Assembly (NCBI GenBank): GCA_964247055.1
Contig: OZ176051.1
Coordinates: 10,044,001-10,108,000, forward strand
Direction of reading: 5' to 3'
Length of the DNA: 64,000 nt
From: Paragordius varius
Taxonomy: Eukaryota; Nematomorpha
The stretch's first letter is position 1, and each line of letters opens with the position of its first letter. The notes under the pieces are model-generated. The model was not told the DNA's origin. It did no database searches and was given only the letters and a program-made list of their open reading frames with translations. Below are positions 27,901 to 39,621 of the stretch, in pieces. Position numbers and translations under genes: made by a program.

Positions 27901-30900
27901 GAGAAGTTTCCTCCAAAACCATATTTCGAAAGAATTTATTAGTCGTTCGCCATAATTCAGTGTCCAGTTCCCCCCCAATGTAAAGAAAAATGTTGCCTTA
28001 ATTCATCTTATTTTGGTTTTTTAGTTTGATATCATGCGACTTCCAAATCTTGTTGTATTTGAATATAACTGCTTTTGCAATGGCAATTCTTCGTTTTATT
28101 TCTCAAGAAGAGTTGTTGTCATTGTTTATAATGCTGCCCAAATACGCTTAATTGTTTACCGTTTTAATCTGACTACCGTTGAGGATTATTGAGTTAGTTG
28201 TTTGAGCCGGGTTGATTTATAAACATTTTTTTAAAGTCATATTTAATTCGAATTTATTGCATTCAGTTGTAAACACTTCCATAACTTGCGATAATGTGTT
28301 TACACGTTTGCGAATATGACTGGGTCATCAGCGCAATCAAGGGATGTAATAGGCAACCTACGTTAATGCCATAAGTTTCTTAGATGTTTCTTAATATGCA
28401 TTCAAGGTATGCGTTAAAAAGAATTGGGGATAGAAAGCATTTTTGGCGTAGGCCGACTTGCACCCTAAATGATTCAGTTTTACCGTGAGATGTAAATACT
28501 ACAGCCGCGTAATTTAAGTAAATTGAGAATATGACGTTGATTAGATGGGTATACTCCAAGTTGTTTTAGGAATCGTAATCCTTCAATGCTTGTAATCCTA
28601 ACTAGTTAGACTTTAACTTCCACTCCTGATTTAATATCGTAGTTTTGTATCCAGGAAATTAGATATATATATATATATATATATATACAGTGGCGGAACT
28701 AAAAATTGTGCCCCCCCGGCAAGATATAAATTGGGAATACCCGCCCCTTCCACCCTCCAAAAAATACCTGGATGGTTTTTCCAAGATTGAGTAAAAGCAT
28801 GACTGATTTGTTTGCATTGACTTTTAATCTGGCACATTACTTAGATTCATAAAGAGGCCGCTTCCACTTTCCGAAATACCTGGATGGTTATTCCGAGATT
28901 GAATAAAACCATGACTGATTTGTTTGCATTATCTTTTAATCTGGCACATTACTTAGATTCATAAAGAAAATTTTGTATTAAAAAAGAAACAATTGCATGC
29001 GGCATCCTGAGATTATAAGTGCGTTCCCGGTATTTTTTAAACCAGGGTTAGACTCGCCTACCGAAATCTTCACCTATACTTTAATCTTAGAATGTTCATT
29101 TCTGAAAGTTAATCTAATTAAAAAACTTATTAAGAGCATAATAATTGAAAAAAGATTGAGCAATTATTTGAGGCGCAAATGGTAAATAAACGGATGAAAA
29201 ATTTATAATCGAGAGAATGAATAAAATATGATTTTTTATGGAACTAATCAATATTAGCTGGGCAGAGTTTGGAAAAGTTTTTTAATTATAATTTTTAATT
29301 GCTCCGTCATCGCTTCAATTTCTAGTAACTATTAATTGCCAACCTTTTTTCTGTGCAAAAAGCGTTTTTATTCAATTCTTCAGTAATATTATATCTCAAT
29401 AACCCATAAGCAACAATATTCATTAATTATTCATTAGATTTTGATTTTGCCATAAGTGCCTTGATGTGAAAATGTCACACCTTAAACTAAATATATCAAT
29501 TTTTGCAATTTTTTGCCATTAAATGAAAAACTTTACAAAAATTTAAATTGGTGGCTGCTTATAGAGCTATTTTTCTTAAGGGCAACGCGATGCCCAATTT
29601 TGAGAGTAAAGCTGGTGACACTATTTAAAATAAAATCAGAAATACTAGATAGATTTTAAAATCTTTATTGATTTAAAAAATACTTATTGATAAGATAATT
29701 TATGATAAAATTACTTGATATAAAAAATAAATTGTATAAAATTTTGATAAAATCATTTTTTAATGATTATTTGCCATTTTTAAGAAACACCGCCTCTAAA
29801 ATTGAATATTTTGGCTCCGATATAATATATGTTGTTTATATGTATAGATATGGTTACAAGTTTTGACGGTAATCATTAAATTATATTATTATAACAAAAT
29901 CCCGCATATATATATATATATATATATAAATTTAAAGAACAACATTTCCTACGAGAAATGTTTTCCAACATTATATATATATTATTACAATTTAAAATTA
30001 TCACCAAAATATTTAAAAGCATTAATAGTTTAAATAACGATCTACATAATCAAAATTTGTTTAAAAAACATTCTAGGTTATTCTATAAATTGAAAATTGA
30101 GCCCATAAAAATATGCATTTTATGTCTTCTGAGTGCAATACTTAAAAACTAATGAAAATTTATAATTACTTCTGACGCCATAAACCATACTATATGATTT
30201 TCCGGCAATTTACAAAATTAAATGGATATATTTTTTAATCCTATTTTGAAATCAATATCTTTCAAATTATTTAAAGTTTGTTTTGTTTTTTCCATATTTT
30301 AGTGCTGAGTAATTAAAAAGTTACTGTCCGATTTTATGTTATAAATTATCAAAATATATTTAGCAGCAAAATGTTTGTGATGGTGTTTTCCTCTTATCTT
30401 CAACTTATGTTAAGCACTCTTAAATATAAATAACAAATATCTACTATATATTAAGCCAAGTTGCATTTTATGGTTGGCCATAAAAAAGTATAAATAAACA
30501 TATGAGTTGATGTTCACGCATAGATGTCAGTTGTTGCTATTTTGTAGATATTTTCGCCAGTTTGTTTACATAGATGGGCAGAATATCAACTATTGTAATG
30601 ATAGCTCTTTAATCAATTTATCGATAAAGTTTTCATACTGGTTCTCCAAGGTTTTGGCTCTATTGTAGCTGTTTTTTTATTAGATTCGTTAATCGAAAGA
30701 CCTTAAAGTCCAAAAGATTTCTTTGCTATAACACATTTTATCAAAAACATCCAAATAGTAATAGTTTGCGAGTTTACAGCTAAAAGACAAACCCTAATTG
30801 TGTTTTTATAAAATGCAAACTAGTGCATTGTATTATAACAAAGAATCTATATTAAAAATACTCTTTTAAGCTTTGTTAGATAAAAAGATGTATAAAACTT

Positions 30901-33900
30901 ATATTTTAAACTATCCACTTTGTTTTTTTGAGGATTCTTTGCGATGAATTCTCAAAAAAACGTATTTTTCAACTGACTGATATTACTATAGAATAAGTAA
31001 ATTATTTGATGTTATTTGTTACAGAATTATATTTTTTGTATTTTTTATATATAAATAGTTATGGAACAAATGGTTATTGGTATAATCTAAAATTTTGATT
31101 AAATTATAAAAAATTATGGTTCAAATTTACATATAAATTTTAGAGGAGAGCTTGCATCTTAATGGTAAAAAATTTGTATCAATTTTTATTTTTATTTCAA
31201 TATTAATATGCACTCGATTACAATCTTATTTAAATGTTAACTGGAAGGATCAAATACAATAGGGTTAAAATAGACAAAATTTTTCGAATTCTCATTGTTT
31301 ATCTATCACTTCATAATTTTTGGAGGAGTTTCACAACCCAGAGTTAATATTATCTAAAAATAATGGGCCAAATTTATTAATATGCTTTCTTAACATGCAA
31401 ATAAATGTAAATTATAATTAAAAATAGAAATTACTAATAAAAAGATACATTAACCATCAGATTGATCATTAAATCAGCTGCTTGTTTCAATGTGGATTTA
31501 TGTCATCCTTATTTTGCATTTGAGGAATTAAATATTAATATAATTAAAGTTATATTAGAAAAAAAACATTTATCAAACACCAAAATCAAACATGTAGGTG
31601 TGATATTATAATACAAAAATTATATACTATTTGCTTGAAGCTAAAATTAACATCAACTAGGTGTACAATAAGTTATAAGTGTTTATAATCATATAGGTGC
31701 GCTTGTGTCTACGACAGTAGGATCTAACTTAACAAATACTAGGTTTGATAATTAATATATTTTCTGTTAAAATTAGAAAATGCATTTTTTAAGGTTGTTG
31801 TTGTCTTATAAGCATTTAGTAACACTCGGTCTTGTTTGTCCAATATCATATTGCGTTTTTGCCTATAGAGGTGATGTCATTGATTGAAACTCTATACAAG
31901 TTATCAATGATGGTCATATATATTTAATAGCTAAATATTTGAAAAGGTTTCAAGACAAATTTAACATACCCATGTGTTATAGCTTAAAGTGGAATGAAAA
32001 TTTATGAGGCAAAAATAAAAGTATCTGTGGTGTATACATGGTTATGATATATCTTTGAAACTATTATACATTCATTTTTAACACTAATCATTAAGTCAAA
32101 ACTCTATGTTTTTTTATTAAAGAAAATTATAAAATATTTTTATTTATATTTGACAGCTGATGATACCCAAATTCTAGGTTTGACATTTTATCATTTTACT
32201 ATATATTTATTTTGTTCTTTATTTAATATGTAATTATTTTAAAAAATTACCTTGGTTGTTTTAATTTGTTATTGCATGGCTTTAATATTGAAACCAATAT
32301 ACAGTAAAGCTGCTGTAGGCGTCAAGTTTATAAATTATTAGGTCCTTTATTATGCCAACAAAGCAAATTTGTAAATTTTTATTAACTCCCCTATTTTTAT
32401 GACTCCTGAATATTCCTTGATTACACAGACTTTAGTAATATTATCAATCGCTCTATTTATAATTAGAGACTGCTAGGAATGCCTTCGGTATATAATATTT
32501 ATATATTTGAATTTATTAATTATAAATATTTATATTGCTTACGGGAGAGGGTTGTTAATATTAGTGGTCAAAATTATATTGAAAAAAATTTGGAATTTGA
32601 GATATATCAATTTCCTCAGAAAAATATTATGATACAATATTTATATTCTAATCGAATGTATCAACTTTTAATAATTTGATTTTTGGCCTTAATGATATTA
32701 GAAAGTTATTACCACTTTTGTGTTAAATGCTTTATATCAAATGGTGAAATTTGCGCCTATTGTTATTAATTTTGTGAAAGCTTATTTATTTCAAAAAATA
32801 TCAGTAAAATATATAAAAGCAAAATAATATTTTTTCAAAATAAATTTTGGATGTGGGAATATTCAGAATTTCGGACTTGTCTCAAATGGGATTGATTTCT
32901 TGATCCCAACTCAAAAATGCCAATATTGCGCGATAAATCAAATTAATTTTATATTTTGATATCAAGAATATATATTTTCAAAATTAGATTTTATTGAAAT
33001 AATTTTTAGCAGATAGAGTTTTTATAATATATTGAAGATTGTGAAAACGGTATAAATTTTTAAATATTAACTATTTGTCTATATATGATGCTCGATATTT
33101 CTATCACCTCAGTTTTTGATTACAAGACTTCTTTGACGACCAATTTGATATATAAAAGTTGTGTTTTCAAAATTAAAATTCGAAGTCTAATTTTTAAATC
33201 GAAAATCTGTGGATAGAAATGTTCAGCATTATCGCATCATGTAGAAAAAGATTTAATGTCTTAAAATTATTTTTTACCGTCACCTTTCTTTAAATATCAT
33301 TAAAACTCGCTAAATTTTGCTACAAATTATTTTATAATAACATCCAATTTTTCGAAAACCTTAATCATTGCGAATTTTGTATATATTTGATATTTTATCC
33401 ACAATATTGACATTTTTGCGTTTAGTTTAAGAATGTGTAATTTATGTGGGTCAAAAATTTTGGGACTTTCCGAGCCCTCATCCAAAAAAATTATAAATAT
33501 ATTTTTATACATAGGTTGAGTATAATTAAAAAAAATTTATCTAGCAAATGTGTGCGAATTTTGCCATTTCCCAATATGAAGCAGTTACAACAAAGGTGGT
33601 AATAACTTCATTAATCACTTAAAGCCTATAACCAAAAAATATTCCTGACTTTTTGTATCAGAATTTTTTTATTAAATTCACCGATTTTGTATTGAGTTTT
33701 ATACAATTTTTAATATATATAATCTAATGTGTCCAGATATTTTAAACCCTCACGGAGTACAAAGTTAAAAACATTCTTTGCCTTTTTTACACCAGATTTT
33801 TGGTGTCAAAAACAATTAAATCCAACAAATATTAACTGGAAAAATAAAAGCACTACCATAATATCAATTTAGTTTGTGTTAATTTTAATCTTGAGGCCTC

Positions 33901-36763
33901 TCTGCGGAAGCTTTGAGTGAAAGGGCTGTTTAAATCTTGTGGTAGAGTCTGAAATTTATACGGTCATGCACAAATTGCTGCTTTATGGGGTTTAACCAGT
34001 CCCAAACCCTATTTCATGTATATGAGCAGGAAAAAATATTAACCAATTAAAAGTAGGCCAATTTCAGTTTTTTATTGCAAAATGAACCAATTGATGGGGC
34101 CGATGCTCACAGATACTCTATCAAATTTTTCATAACTTTTTTGTTAAAAGTTTTTACTATAAACCAAACGGGGGGGTAAAAAAAATCCTAATAATATATA
34201 TATTCTAATAATGTACTAGGATTATCATGGTGTGGTCCTTAAGAGTGAAATAATAAAGTTAAATCGCTTTTGCAGTAATTCATGTCAGTAGATAACAAAC
34301 ATTTTCGCACATTCGTTAAACCATTTTTTGTGAAAATGCTCTGCTAATATGAACTAGTCCTCCTATTGAAATGACGGATGCATAATAAAATTTTTAAATA
34401 TGTATATCAACTAAAAATATTTTTATAAAAAATGCATACTTTTTTCAAAAATTAAATTTTTAGCGAAATTTTGTTGAAGTGTTATTCATACTGTTTTGAG
34501 GCATGATGGAAGCATTTTAAAAACGCTTTTAGATATCATAAAAGTATTCCAAATAATACAATGAGGCTGGGCAATTATATCACCTCAGAATTTTAATTCA
34601 AGGCTCATTTGCATTAAAATTTTATGGCACTTTTTTAAAAAAACCCAATTTATATTTAACTAAATTTCAAGACGTAGTATTATTTAACTGAGGTGTAAGA
34701 AATGTTTAACATAAATATAAATAAAGTGTTTATAATCTTTAAACCGTTTGCATATGCCGCAAAATTGTATGATAGTCAAAATTTAGCTAAATAAAATTTT
34801 TGAAAAACGTGTGCATTTTTTTAAAACTGTTTTATGTTGACCAAAATCTAGCTTATATTTAGATTTTTATAGTACAACGGCGTTTATTTTGAGAGAAGCC
34901 CATAGAAAAGCAAAAATTAATTTTTTTGGAGCCCGCATATAAATAATGACTTATTTTTCCTAAGTTTCTAAATTTTTAGTCATATTATAACAATAATAAC
35001 TTTGCCATTTTCACATGTGGAGCACTAACCACAATAGTGTAAAATTTTTTCACCCGTATAGGCCAAAAACTACATGATATTCTGATACATTTCGCTATCC
35101 TGAATACACATATGTCAACAGGATATTTTTGTAATTCTATATATATATAATTCGTATATACGTCTTGAATAGGAAGAAAGTAAAAATAAATTTATTAAAA
35201 CTTAAATTTTGGGAAAATATTGTCGCAGTTATTAAATAAATAAAAATATTGTTAAACAAAATAAAATAAATTGAAATTATATATGTGACTTAATCAAAAT
35301 TTTTAAATTGATATAATATAAAAATTATTATTGTTTTAAGAAACAGTACAAAAATAAAGGCAGTACAGGCTCAGTTTTTTAAATTACTATATAATGTACT
35401 GCGAAAAACAGCCTATCTGGTCCTATAAATATAATTAATTTTATTTATTTTTTAGATGATATAGACACGCAAGAGTGTATGCATATATTTACTTGGCGTA
35501 CAAATGATTAATTGTTTTATATATACATAATTTTTATAAAAATCACCATTTATACTGAACCAAAATGGAAATAATTTTGCATTTTGAGCTATACAATTGA
35601 AAACTTTTCGCTTTTAACAAATCAATTGCCGTTTGTTTTAAACAAGTTAACTGAAATTTTATATTTTTAATTTACAAAATATCCCTAAAGGCTTAAATTT
35701 GAACAAAATTATCGCAAATTTCTAAAATTTATTCAAAATTTTTTAACGTTTCGATACAAATGGGGCTAATATTCCAGGCTAACTTAAATTGATATTATTT
35801 AGAAGTACTAAAAGGGGTTTTAACAAGTGTAGCAAAATATGTTTTATAAAAATACTTTAAATCTTTAAATCGGAAAAAGGTTTATTATAATAAAAAATGC
35901 ATAGTCATGTTTCAGAATCCATAAGATATTTTGAAGATTATTTTATATTTTGGTGAATTAATATTATGGTGCAAACTTTCGAAATGTTGTTGATACAATC
36001 AATAATTTTTAAATATATAATTTTCCCGTTTGTAACGAAGGATAGGGATGATATCGAACAAAATGTATTGTATTATATTTTTTCTACAATCTGTATATAA
36101 AATTTTAATGTTCTTCGTCTAAAACTTTTATAACAGTCAACATTCTATATATTTAGATAAAAATCATTTTTGATGCGCGTTTAGATAGAAAGACAAGCAT
36201 ATGACGCAACTTTTTATATAATTTATCATCAAATGGGCTTAAATTATCCGAAGGCTTAGAATAAGTTTGTGGGTTTATTGCTTTAAATGTAAAGAGTCTG
36301 ATTCTCCTTCTATTAAGTCATAAGGGGTTCGATTTGTCTCTGCTAAAGCACACATTAATAATAAAGCTATTAGGGGTGCTTCTTAAATATTTTCTTATAA
36401 AATTTTATGCACTCAAAACAATTTTGAAAAATATATTTTTGATTGAAAATTTGACTATAGTTATTATCCATTCAATATTTAGTTATAGATGAAATGGGTA
36501 ATTAAATATATTTAACGGAGCTTAAAGCAGAAATTTTTATTAAATGACCACGACTATAATTTTTTAAAACTTTTAAATTGAGAAAATTATTATAATATGG
36601 GCTTTAGATAACTATATTAAAATTGCTAAAATCTTAAATAGCTGATTATGGTTCTAGGATTCTAGATAATATTATATATATCGCATATTTTTTCTATTTG
36701 ATTAGACACCATAGAACGTATATATAATATATAAATATTTTATAATCCTTAGCTGAAGCTTAA
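15874..36763 (+). CDS. Gene A: secreted micro-exon protein, 36 coding exons, about 339 aa
   Basis: Unrecognised protein, built by comparison with gene B. The coding exons sum to 1020 nt. Exon 1 encodes a signal peptide (MYLMWLYSFILAQ). Residues ~20-56 carry four N-glycosylation sequons (NKT, NDT, NVT, NIS). Residues ~88-105 form a Gly-rich hydrophobic stretch (LIGAAGGLG core). Residues ~107-150 are Ala/Ser/Gln-rich and look helical. The remainder is acidic, ends IEPEA, and contains no cysteine. All junctions have AG acceptors and GT donors and are phase 1, except exon 5/6 (phase 0). Twelve exons are exactly 21 nt. An AATAAA signal follows the stop. Conserved lengths and frame with gene B argue for a real, selected gene. 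Schistosome MEGs and aphid bicycle effectors share this architecture, but no sequence match is claimed and the cysteine motif of bicycle proteins is absent. A role as a secreted effector is inference; some exons may be missed. Confidence 0.85.
16033..16228. mobile_element. 196-bp foldback MITE in gene A intron 1
   Basis: TAAGATTCGTGTTAACGTCG at the left is repeated inverted at the right. The match runs about 60 bases on each side with one or two differences and a ~70-base centre. TA at both outer edges fits a Tc1/mariner-type target site. Confidence 0.85.
16445..17010. mobile_element. TTAA MITE, 566 bp, in gene A intron 1
   Basis: Starts CACTTGGATACAACACATTC and ends TTTGAATCGAAGTG followed by TTAA (the left flank has changed to TCAA). 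Best-preserved copy of the family; no coding frame. Confidence 0.82.
17676..18219. mobile_element. hAT MITE, 544 bp, in gene A intron 1
   Basis: Begins TAGGGTTGTGCATTTGACT and ends GAACCCTA, with 8-bp flanks GTAAGAAC and GTCAGAAC (7 of 8 match). Same family as 13402-14052, reversed. Confidence 0.85.
18460..18515. mobile_element. Right-end fragment of the ACCACTTTTGT family
   Basis: CATTTACCACAAAAGTGGTG matches the family terminus. A convincing left partner was not found nearby. Confidence 0.45.
18923..19766 (+). CDS. Gene A exons 2-10: sequon-rich region, hydrophobic stretch, Ala/Gln helix
   Basis: Exons: 2 18923-18958 (36 nt), 3 18995-19021 (27), 4 19049-19087 (39), 5 19112-19134 (23), 6 19201-19291 (91), 7 19358-19372 (15), 8 19445-19462 (18), 9 19539-19547 (9), 10 19602-19766 (165). 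Exon 5 enters phase 1 and leaves phase 0, and exon 6 restores phase 1. Exon 6 encodes VYQPRKNRYVPMPQS, almost unchanged in gene B. Exons 7-10 together encode the hydrophobic stretch, with exon 9 giving only GGL. Exon 10 encodes EGTSSASAGAGAAQAAS followed by AQEAANVVQETV-type helix. It opens an ATG-less reading frame of about 200 nt that a gene finder would mistake for a small single-exon gene. Confidence 0.85.
21076..21600 (+). repeat. Minisatellite in the left palindrome arm
   Basis: CAGGTRAAAAT recurs at 21076, 21183, 21296, 21416, 21520 and 21583, with spacings of 104-120 bases and one of 63. Units share CGGTTTTTAA, AATTTAGT, GTTTTTTAGGTTTTG and TTGGACATTATAATAAA blocks. The mirrored set lies in the right arm (about 23000-23555). 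Confidence 0.85.
23000..23555 (-). repeat. Minisatellite in the right palindrome arm
   Basis: Reverse-complement partner of the left-arm minisatellite, recognised by repeated TTTTTACCTGTATTTATT and TTAACAATGCAAAAC blocks. Confidence 0.83.
24680..25446 (+). CDS. Gene A exons 11-15
   Basis: Exons: 11 24680-24694 (15 nt, SASTY), 12 24720-24773 (54 nt, EDALNQPGPSG and on), 13 24799-24828 (30 nt, RQREMSISE), 14 25387-25398 (12 nt, SDNE), 15 25426-25446 (21 nt, VFQVAQE, donor GTATGT). All enter and leave in phase 1. Gene B has the same five exons with the same lengths at 45678-46548. Flanking intron sequence is also partly alignable here, which marks the block as a segmental duplication. Confidence 0.82.
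26136..27296 (+). CDS. Gene A exons 16-27
   Basis: Exons: 16 26136-26168 (33 nt, VETNAVQPQVA), 17 26194-26217 (24, ARELMDLL), 18 26290-26316 (27, NKSDKIQPR; donor GTGCTC is weak), 19 26582-26602 (21, LGDQLQA), 20 26714-26734 (21, AAQRLST), 21 26805-26825 (21, GTGIYAD), 22 26911-26925 (15, NLDSP), 23 26955-26981 (27, NIRIPNVIR), 24 27005-27019 (15, AMRTT), 25 27186-27197 (12, NFLD), 26 27225-27245 (21, NSRAHME), 27 27276-27296 (21, ELRNMLD). All are phase 1. Gene B matches in length except exon 16 (36 nt) and exon 18 (interrupted by mariner). The alternative acceptor for exon 22 would give a 9-nt exon. Confidence 0.8.
27560..28640 (-). mobile_element. Truncated non-LTR retrotransposon (LINE) in a gene A intron
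   Basis: The minus strand keeps the reverse transcriptase end: FRVQVGLRQK followed by SPILFNAYLECILRNI (about 28460-28380), an ADDPVIFAN box (about 28335), WTLNYGERLINSFEIW (about 27960) and the C-terminal RQKLSLFGHIVRSNS (about 27810). Several frame changes and stops separate them. The endonuclease and the beginning of the reverse transcriptase are absent; it breaks off at an (AT)n run near 28660. Clade not settled; different from the RTE-like copy at 51690. Confidence 0.78.
28747..28973. repeat. 114-bp tandem duplication
   Basis: Two copies (28747-28860 and 28861-28973) share AATACCTGGATGGTT, CATGACTGATTTGTTTGCAT and TCTGGCACATTACTTAGATT. Preceded by CAGTGGCGGAACTA and a C run near 28690, a common invertebrate transposon terminus. 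Confidence 0.82.
29848..32487 (+). CDS. Gene A exons 28-32
   Basis: Five exons of exactly 21 nt, all phase 1: 28 29848-29868 (DMVTSFD), 29 31059-31079 (VMEQMVI), 30 31144-31164 (EESLHLN), 31 32157-32177 (ADDTQIL), 32 32467-32487 (ETARNAF). Each has a gene B partner of the same length, with differences such as ADDTQII and ETAANAV. The intron before exon 28 contains a reversed LINE fragment and a 114-bp tandem duplication. A 20/21-nt candidate at 31697 has no gene B partner and was left out. Confidence 0.8.
32705..33606. mobile_element. MITE of the ACCACTTTTGT family, copy 1 (gene A intron)
   Basis: GTTATTACCACTTTTGTG at the left against CAAAGGTGGTAATAAC at the right, with TATATCAAATGGTGAAATTT and AATTTTGCCATTTCCCAATATG just inside. 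Non-coding, about 0.9 kb. Confidence 0.72.
34316..35046. mobile_element. MITE of the ACCACTTTTGT family, copy 2 (gene A intron)
   Basis: Right end TTTGCCATTTTCACATGTGG, GCACTAACCACAATAGTG; left end TTAAACCATTTTTTGTGAAAATGC is more diverged. The inner GGAGCCCGCAT block matches other copies. Confidence 0.55.
35456..36763 (+). CDS. Gene A exons 33-36 and stop codon
   Basis: Exons: 33 35456-35476 (21 nt, DDIDTQE), 34 36483-36497 (15 nt, FIDEM; an inner AG would make it 9 nt), 35 36706-36717 (12 nt, DTIE), 36 36753-36763 (PEA then TAA). The same terminal exon in gene B ends PEA then TGA, so the stop is shared in place although the codon differs. The encoded end is strongly acidic. An AATAAA lies 35 nt past the stop. 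Confidence 0.78.
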
Positions 36764-36797
36764 CAAATTCAAATTTATACACATGTGTAAATGAGCT

Positions 36798-36803
36798 AAT
36801 AAA
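36798..36803 (+). terminator. Poly(A) signal of gene A
   Basis: AATAAA, 35 nt after the TAA of gene A. Gene B has AATAAA at 59748 and 59760, also within about 50 nt of its stop, in locally alignable sequence (GAGCTAATAAA against GTGCTAATAAA). Confidence 0.65.
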
Positions 36804-37102
36804 TTTTATATTTAATATAATTTAGTTAGTGTTGGACAAATGATAATTTATTGTGCTAGATAGGGTTAATGTTTACGCAAAAACTAGGGAGAACGAAACG
36901 GTGAAACAATCTGTATTTTAATTGAAGATCGCATATACAAACCTGTAATGTTGGTTAACTCCTTTCAACCTATCCTAGTTTGTCGAAATCAAAAGATAGT
37001 TATAAACTATTTACAAGACATTTAAAACCGGTATTCAATCGGTCTAAAATGCGCTTTTTTATTCAAGATTCTTTGTTTTCTTTAAAATATGAATAAAAAC
37101 CA

Positions 37103-37641
37103 GGGGTTTTCAACTCAAATGGCTTGAAGAGCCATATTTTCGACCTCAAAAATCCGAAAGCCAAATTGATATATATCAAGACATAAGTTTCAAATAATTT
37201 AATTCCCATTCCGGATTATATTTTCTCGCATGCATGTAGTTTATATCCTAAGCACTAATGTTATAAATTAAATAAAATTCTGCAAAAAATTATCTTAAAA
37301 ATGACTATAAATCCTCAAAACATTTATAAAACTAAATAATTATTAAAAAAAATTTTAATAAATATTTTCGAATACGTAATTTATGATTCCAATATGGGTG
37401 TTGCTATATTAATAATGGGACTGTGGTTTCCAGAAATATAGCTCTGTCACTATAGTTACTACCAGTGGAAAATATTCTAAAGATTATCCTGTAAAGTAAA
37501 AAATGATCAATAAATGTAATGAATAATAATAAAAATATTATAATTTTTTTTACATCGCGACTCATAAATTAAATTTTTCAAAATTTTTTTTAATTTTTTA
37601 AAGAGCCACAAGTGCCGGAACAATGAGTTATACACCCCTAA
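37103..37641. mobile_element. Probable hAT MITE, about 540 bp
   Basis: Left CAGGGGTTTTCAACTCAAATGG and right CAATGAGTTATACACCCCTA are imperfect inverted repeats, with AAGAGCCATA and AAGAGCCACA inside. No clear target duplication is visible. Confidence 0.55.
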
Positions 37642-38672
37642 ATCTATGAAAGTTTAAACATTGGCAAGCCAACCTGATCATAAAATTATTGCAAATCGAT
37701 AATAAGTGTTTTACAGGCAATTAATATTTAGCAAAACCATATTAAACTAATGAATAAATTTTTATCATAAAATAGTAGGATATTGGTTTTTAAGATTTGA
37801 CCAACTGATTCCGTTAAGTTTTAACTATCTAATTTCTCTAAGGAAAATCTCCATGAGATCCGCACATCGAATTAGATGGTTGTCATTTTTTATATATTTA
37901 TTTGACAAAAATGATTAAGTTATTATTCTCATGAATTGTTTTTCCATTATTTTTTCTTTAAAGGGCAAAAGCTACATAATAATCTAACATTGAATATCAT
38001 ATTATACTTAAAACTGGGTTTTTTAAAATACACCTATTAAAATTTTTATTGCAAGTTTAGATCAAAAATTAAGTTGCCCCAGTATAATAGTCATACAAAA
38101 TTAATATAACTATACGAGGGAAAATGTACCTAAATCATATGGAGGTAAAACCCATCAGTTATTGGTTATGATTTATGATTTCCAAAAATATATATACTCA
38201 ACCTATATTTTGAGCAATCTTAAAATATAACAAAGCCACTTTAAGCACCAAAATGAATAATCTATAAATTTAAATTAGATTGTTCATTTATAAATAAAAA
38301 TTTAATTAGCCTTTTATAATAACCCATTTATACACCTTAGTACTTTTAACTTTATCATAAAAATCATAGAATCCATCAAAATATTTTGTTAATGATAAGC
38401 TTGTAGTAGTTTATCTAATTATTTTGATTTATATATGGTCTGGGACTAGTTTTTCCAGTTTGATCAATGGATTAACAAAAAGTTCACAATGTTTTTCGAT
38501 TCAAATTGTATATATTAGCATAGGCTTTATGCTTTTCTAATGTGTACCAAAAATAAAAGCAGTAGAAGTTATGATTTAAAAAAATTAAATACATAATAAT
38601 TATTTAACACCTTTGTAACACAGACCGTGGATTCCTACAGAGTGTCCACAAAAACTTATTCCGTTTATAAAT

Positions 38673-38676
38673 ATTA

Positions 38677-38720
<44 letters not shown>
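38673..38720. repeat. (TA)n microsatellite
   Basis: About 48 bases of nearly pure TA beside a MITE. Similar shorter runs occur at 28662-28686, 29906-29928 and 41701-41733. Confidence 0.9.
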
Positions 38721-38724
<4 letters not shown>

Positions 38725-38744
38725 AGCAAAATGTATCGATCTAA

Positions 38745-39621
38745 GAGTTATTTACAATTTTGTGTAAGTGCCCCCATATCAGAAAATGATCGCATATATT
38801 TTATATAATTTTTTTGGTGAAAAATGATTCATTCCAAAACTTCATTAAATATCATACACAAAACATGTTCAAAAGTTTTATAATTAGATTTGGCCGAAAA
38901 CGTCGTTTTTTTCGCTTTTTATATTAGACCAGTTCTCTTAAATATACTCAAAGCCGAAATTGGGCAATATATATGTTAAATCTTGACAAAATTATATAAA
39001 AATGAATACTTTTGTAATATTTAATTTTAAGGAAATTTAATGATGCGTACATGTTAAAACAAATTGGTATAAAAACGCTTTAAGATTATATCTGCATAAC
39101 AATGTTTAAAAGTTCTATACCCTCAAAATGATTGAAATATTCGTTCGTCAACAAATTTATGTTAAATATAGATTAAAAAATTTACTAAAATCCCAAAGCA
39201 AAGGTACCTTTTAATTGAAGTGAAATATTTAGCAATATCGAATTATATGTATATATAAATCTAAAAGCGCTTTATACCTTTTCCATCATGCCCCGTAATA
39301 GTATGGAGTCGCATCAAACTTTGCTAAAAATTGAATATTTATTTTATATAAAATATTTTAATTGATATCAAAATTAGCATAATTTTTTTATAGCGCATTC
39401 TCGGTGTTTTTGCTTTTATTATAAGAATGCCCATTTAGATTAAAAAATTTCGACTTTCGGAGCCTATTTATAAAAATTAAATTAATATGGTTTAATTTTG
39501 CATATTTAGTTTATAGATTTATAGGGTATTTTTGGAATGACACAGTGTTCACCAAAACATATAAAAATGTGGCAAATTTTGTTTTTTAATACGCAGCACT
39601 TCTCACAAAAGTGTATTTATT
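38745..39621. mobile_element. MITE of the ACCACTTTTGT family, copy 3 (intergenic)
   Basis: AGTTATTTACAATTTTGTGT at the left and TTCTCACAAAAGTGTATT at the right; ATATCAGAAAATGAT and GACTTTCGGAGCC inside. Starts just after a (TA)n run. Confidence 0.65.

Noticed and set aside
31697-31755. Possible extra or terminal exon of gene A (GALVSTTVGSN then stop)
   Set aside because: A good acceptor, but the GT donor gives 20 nt, which breaks phase. Gene B has no counterpart, and clear phase-1 exons follow further on in both genes.
33896-33916. 21-nt candidate exon in gene A (LSAEAL)
   Set aside because: Length, phase and donor fit, but the acceptor is weak and no gene B partner was found. Kept out until transcripts show it.
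15874-36763. Assigning the family as bicycle genes or schistosome MEGs
   Set aside because: Exon structure fits, but the joined protein has no cysteine, hence no paired CYC motif, and I see no sequence match to named MEGs. Only the architecture is shared.
36890-36898. AACGAAACG before GTG, alike in genes A (36890) and B (59930)
   Set aside because: Could be a 9-nt exon, but it lies after the shared stop and poly(A) signal, so it is more likely conserved downstream DNA.
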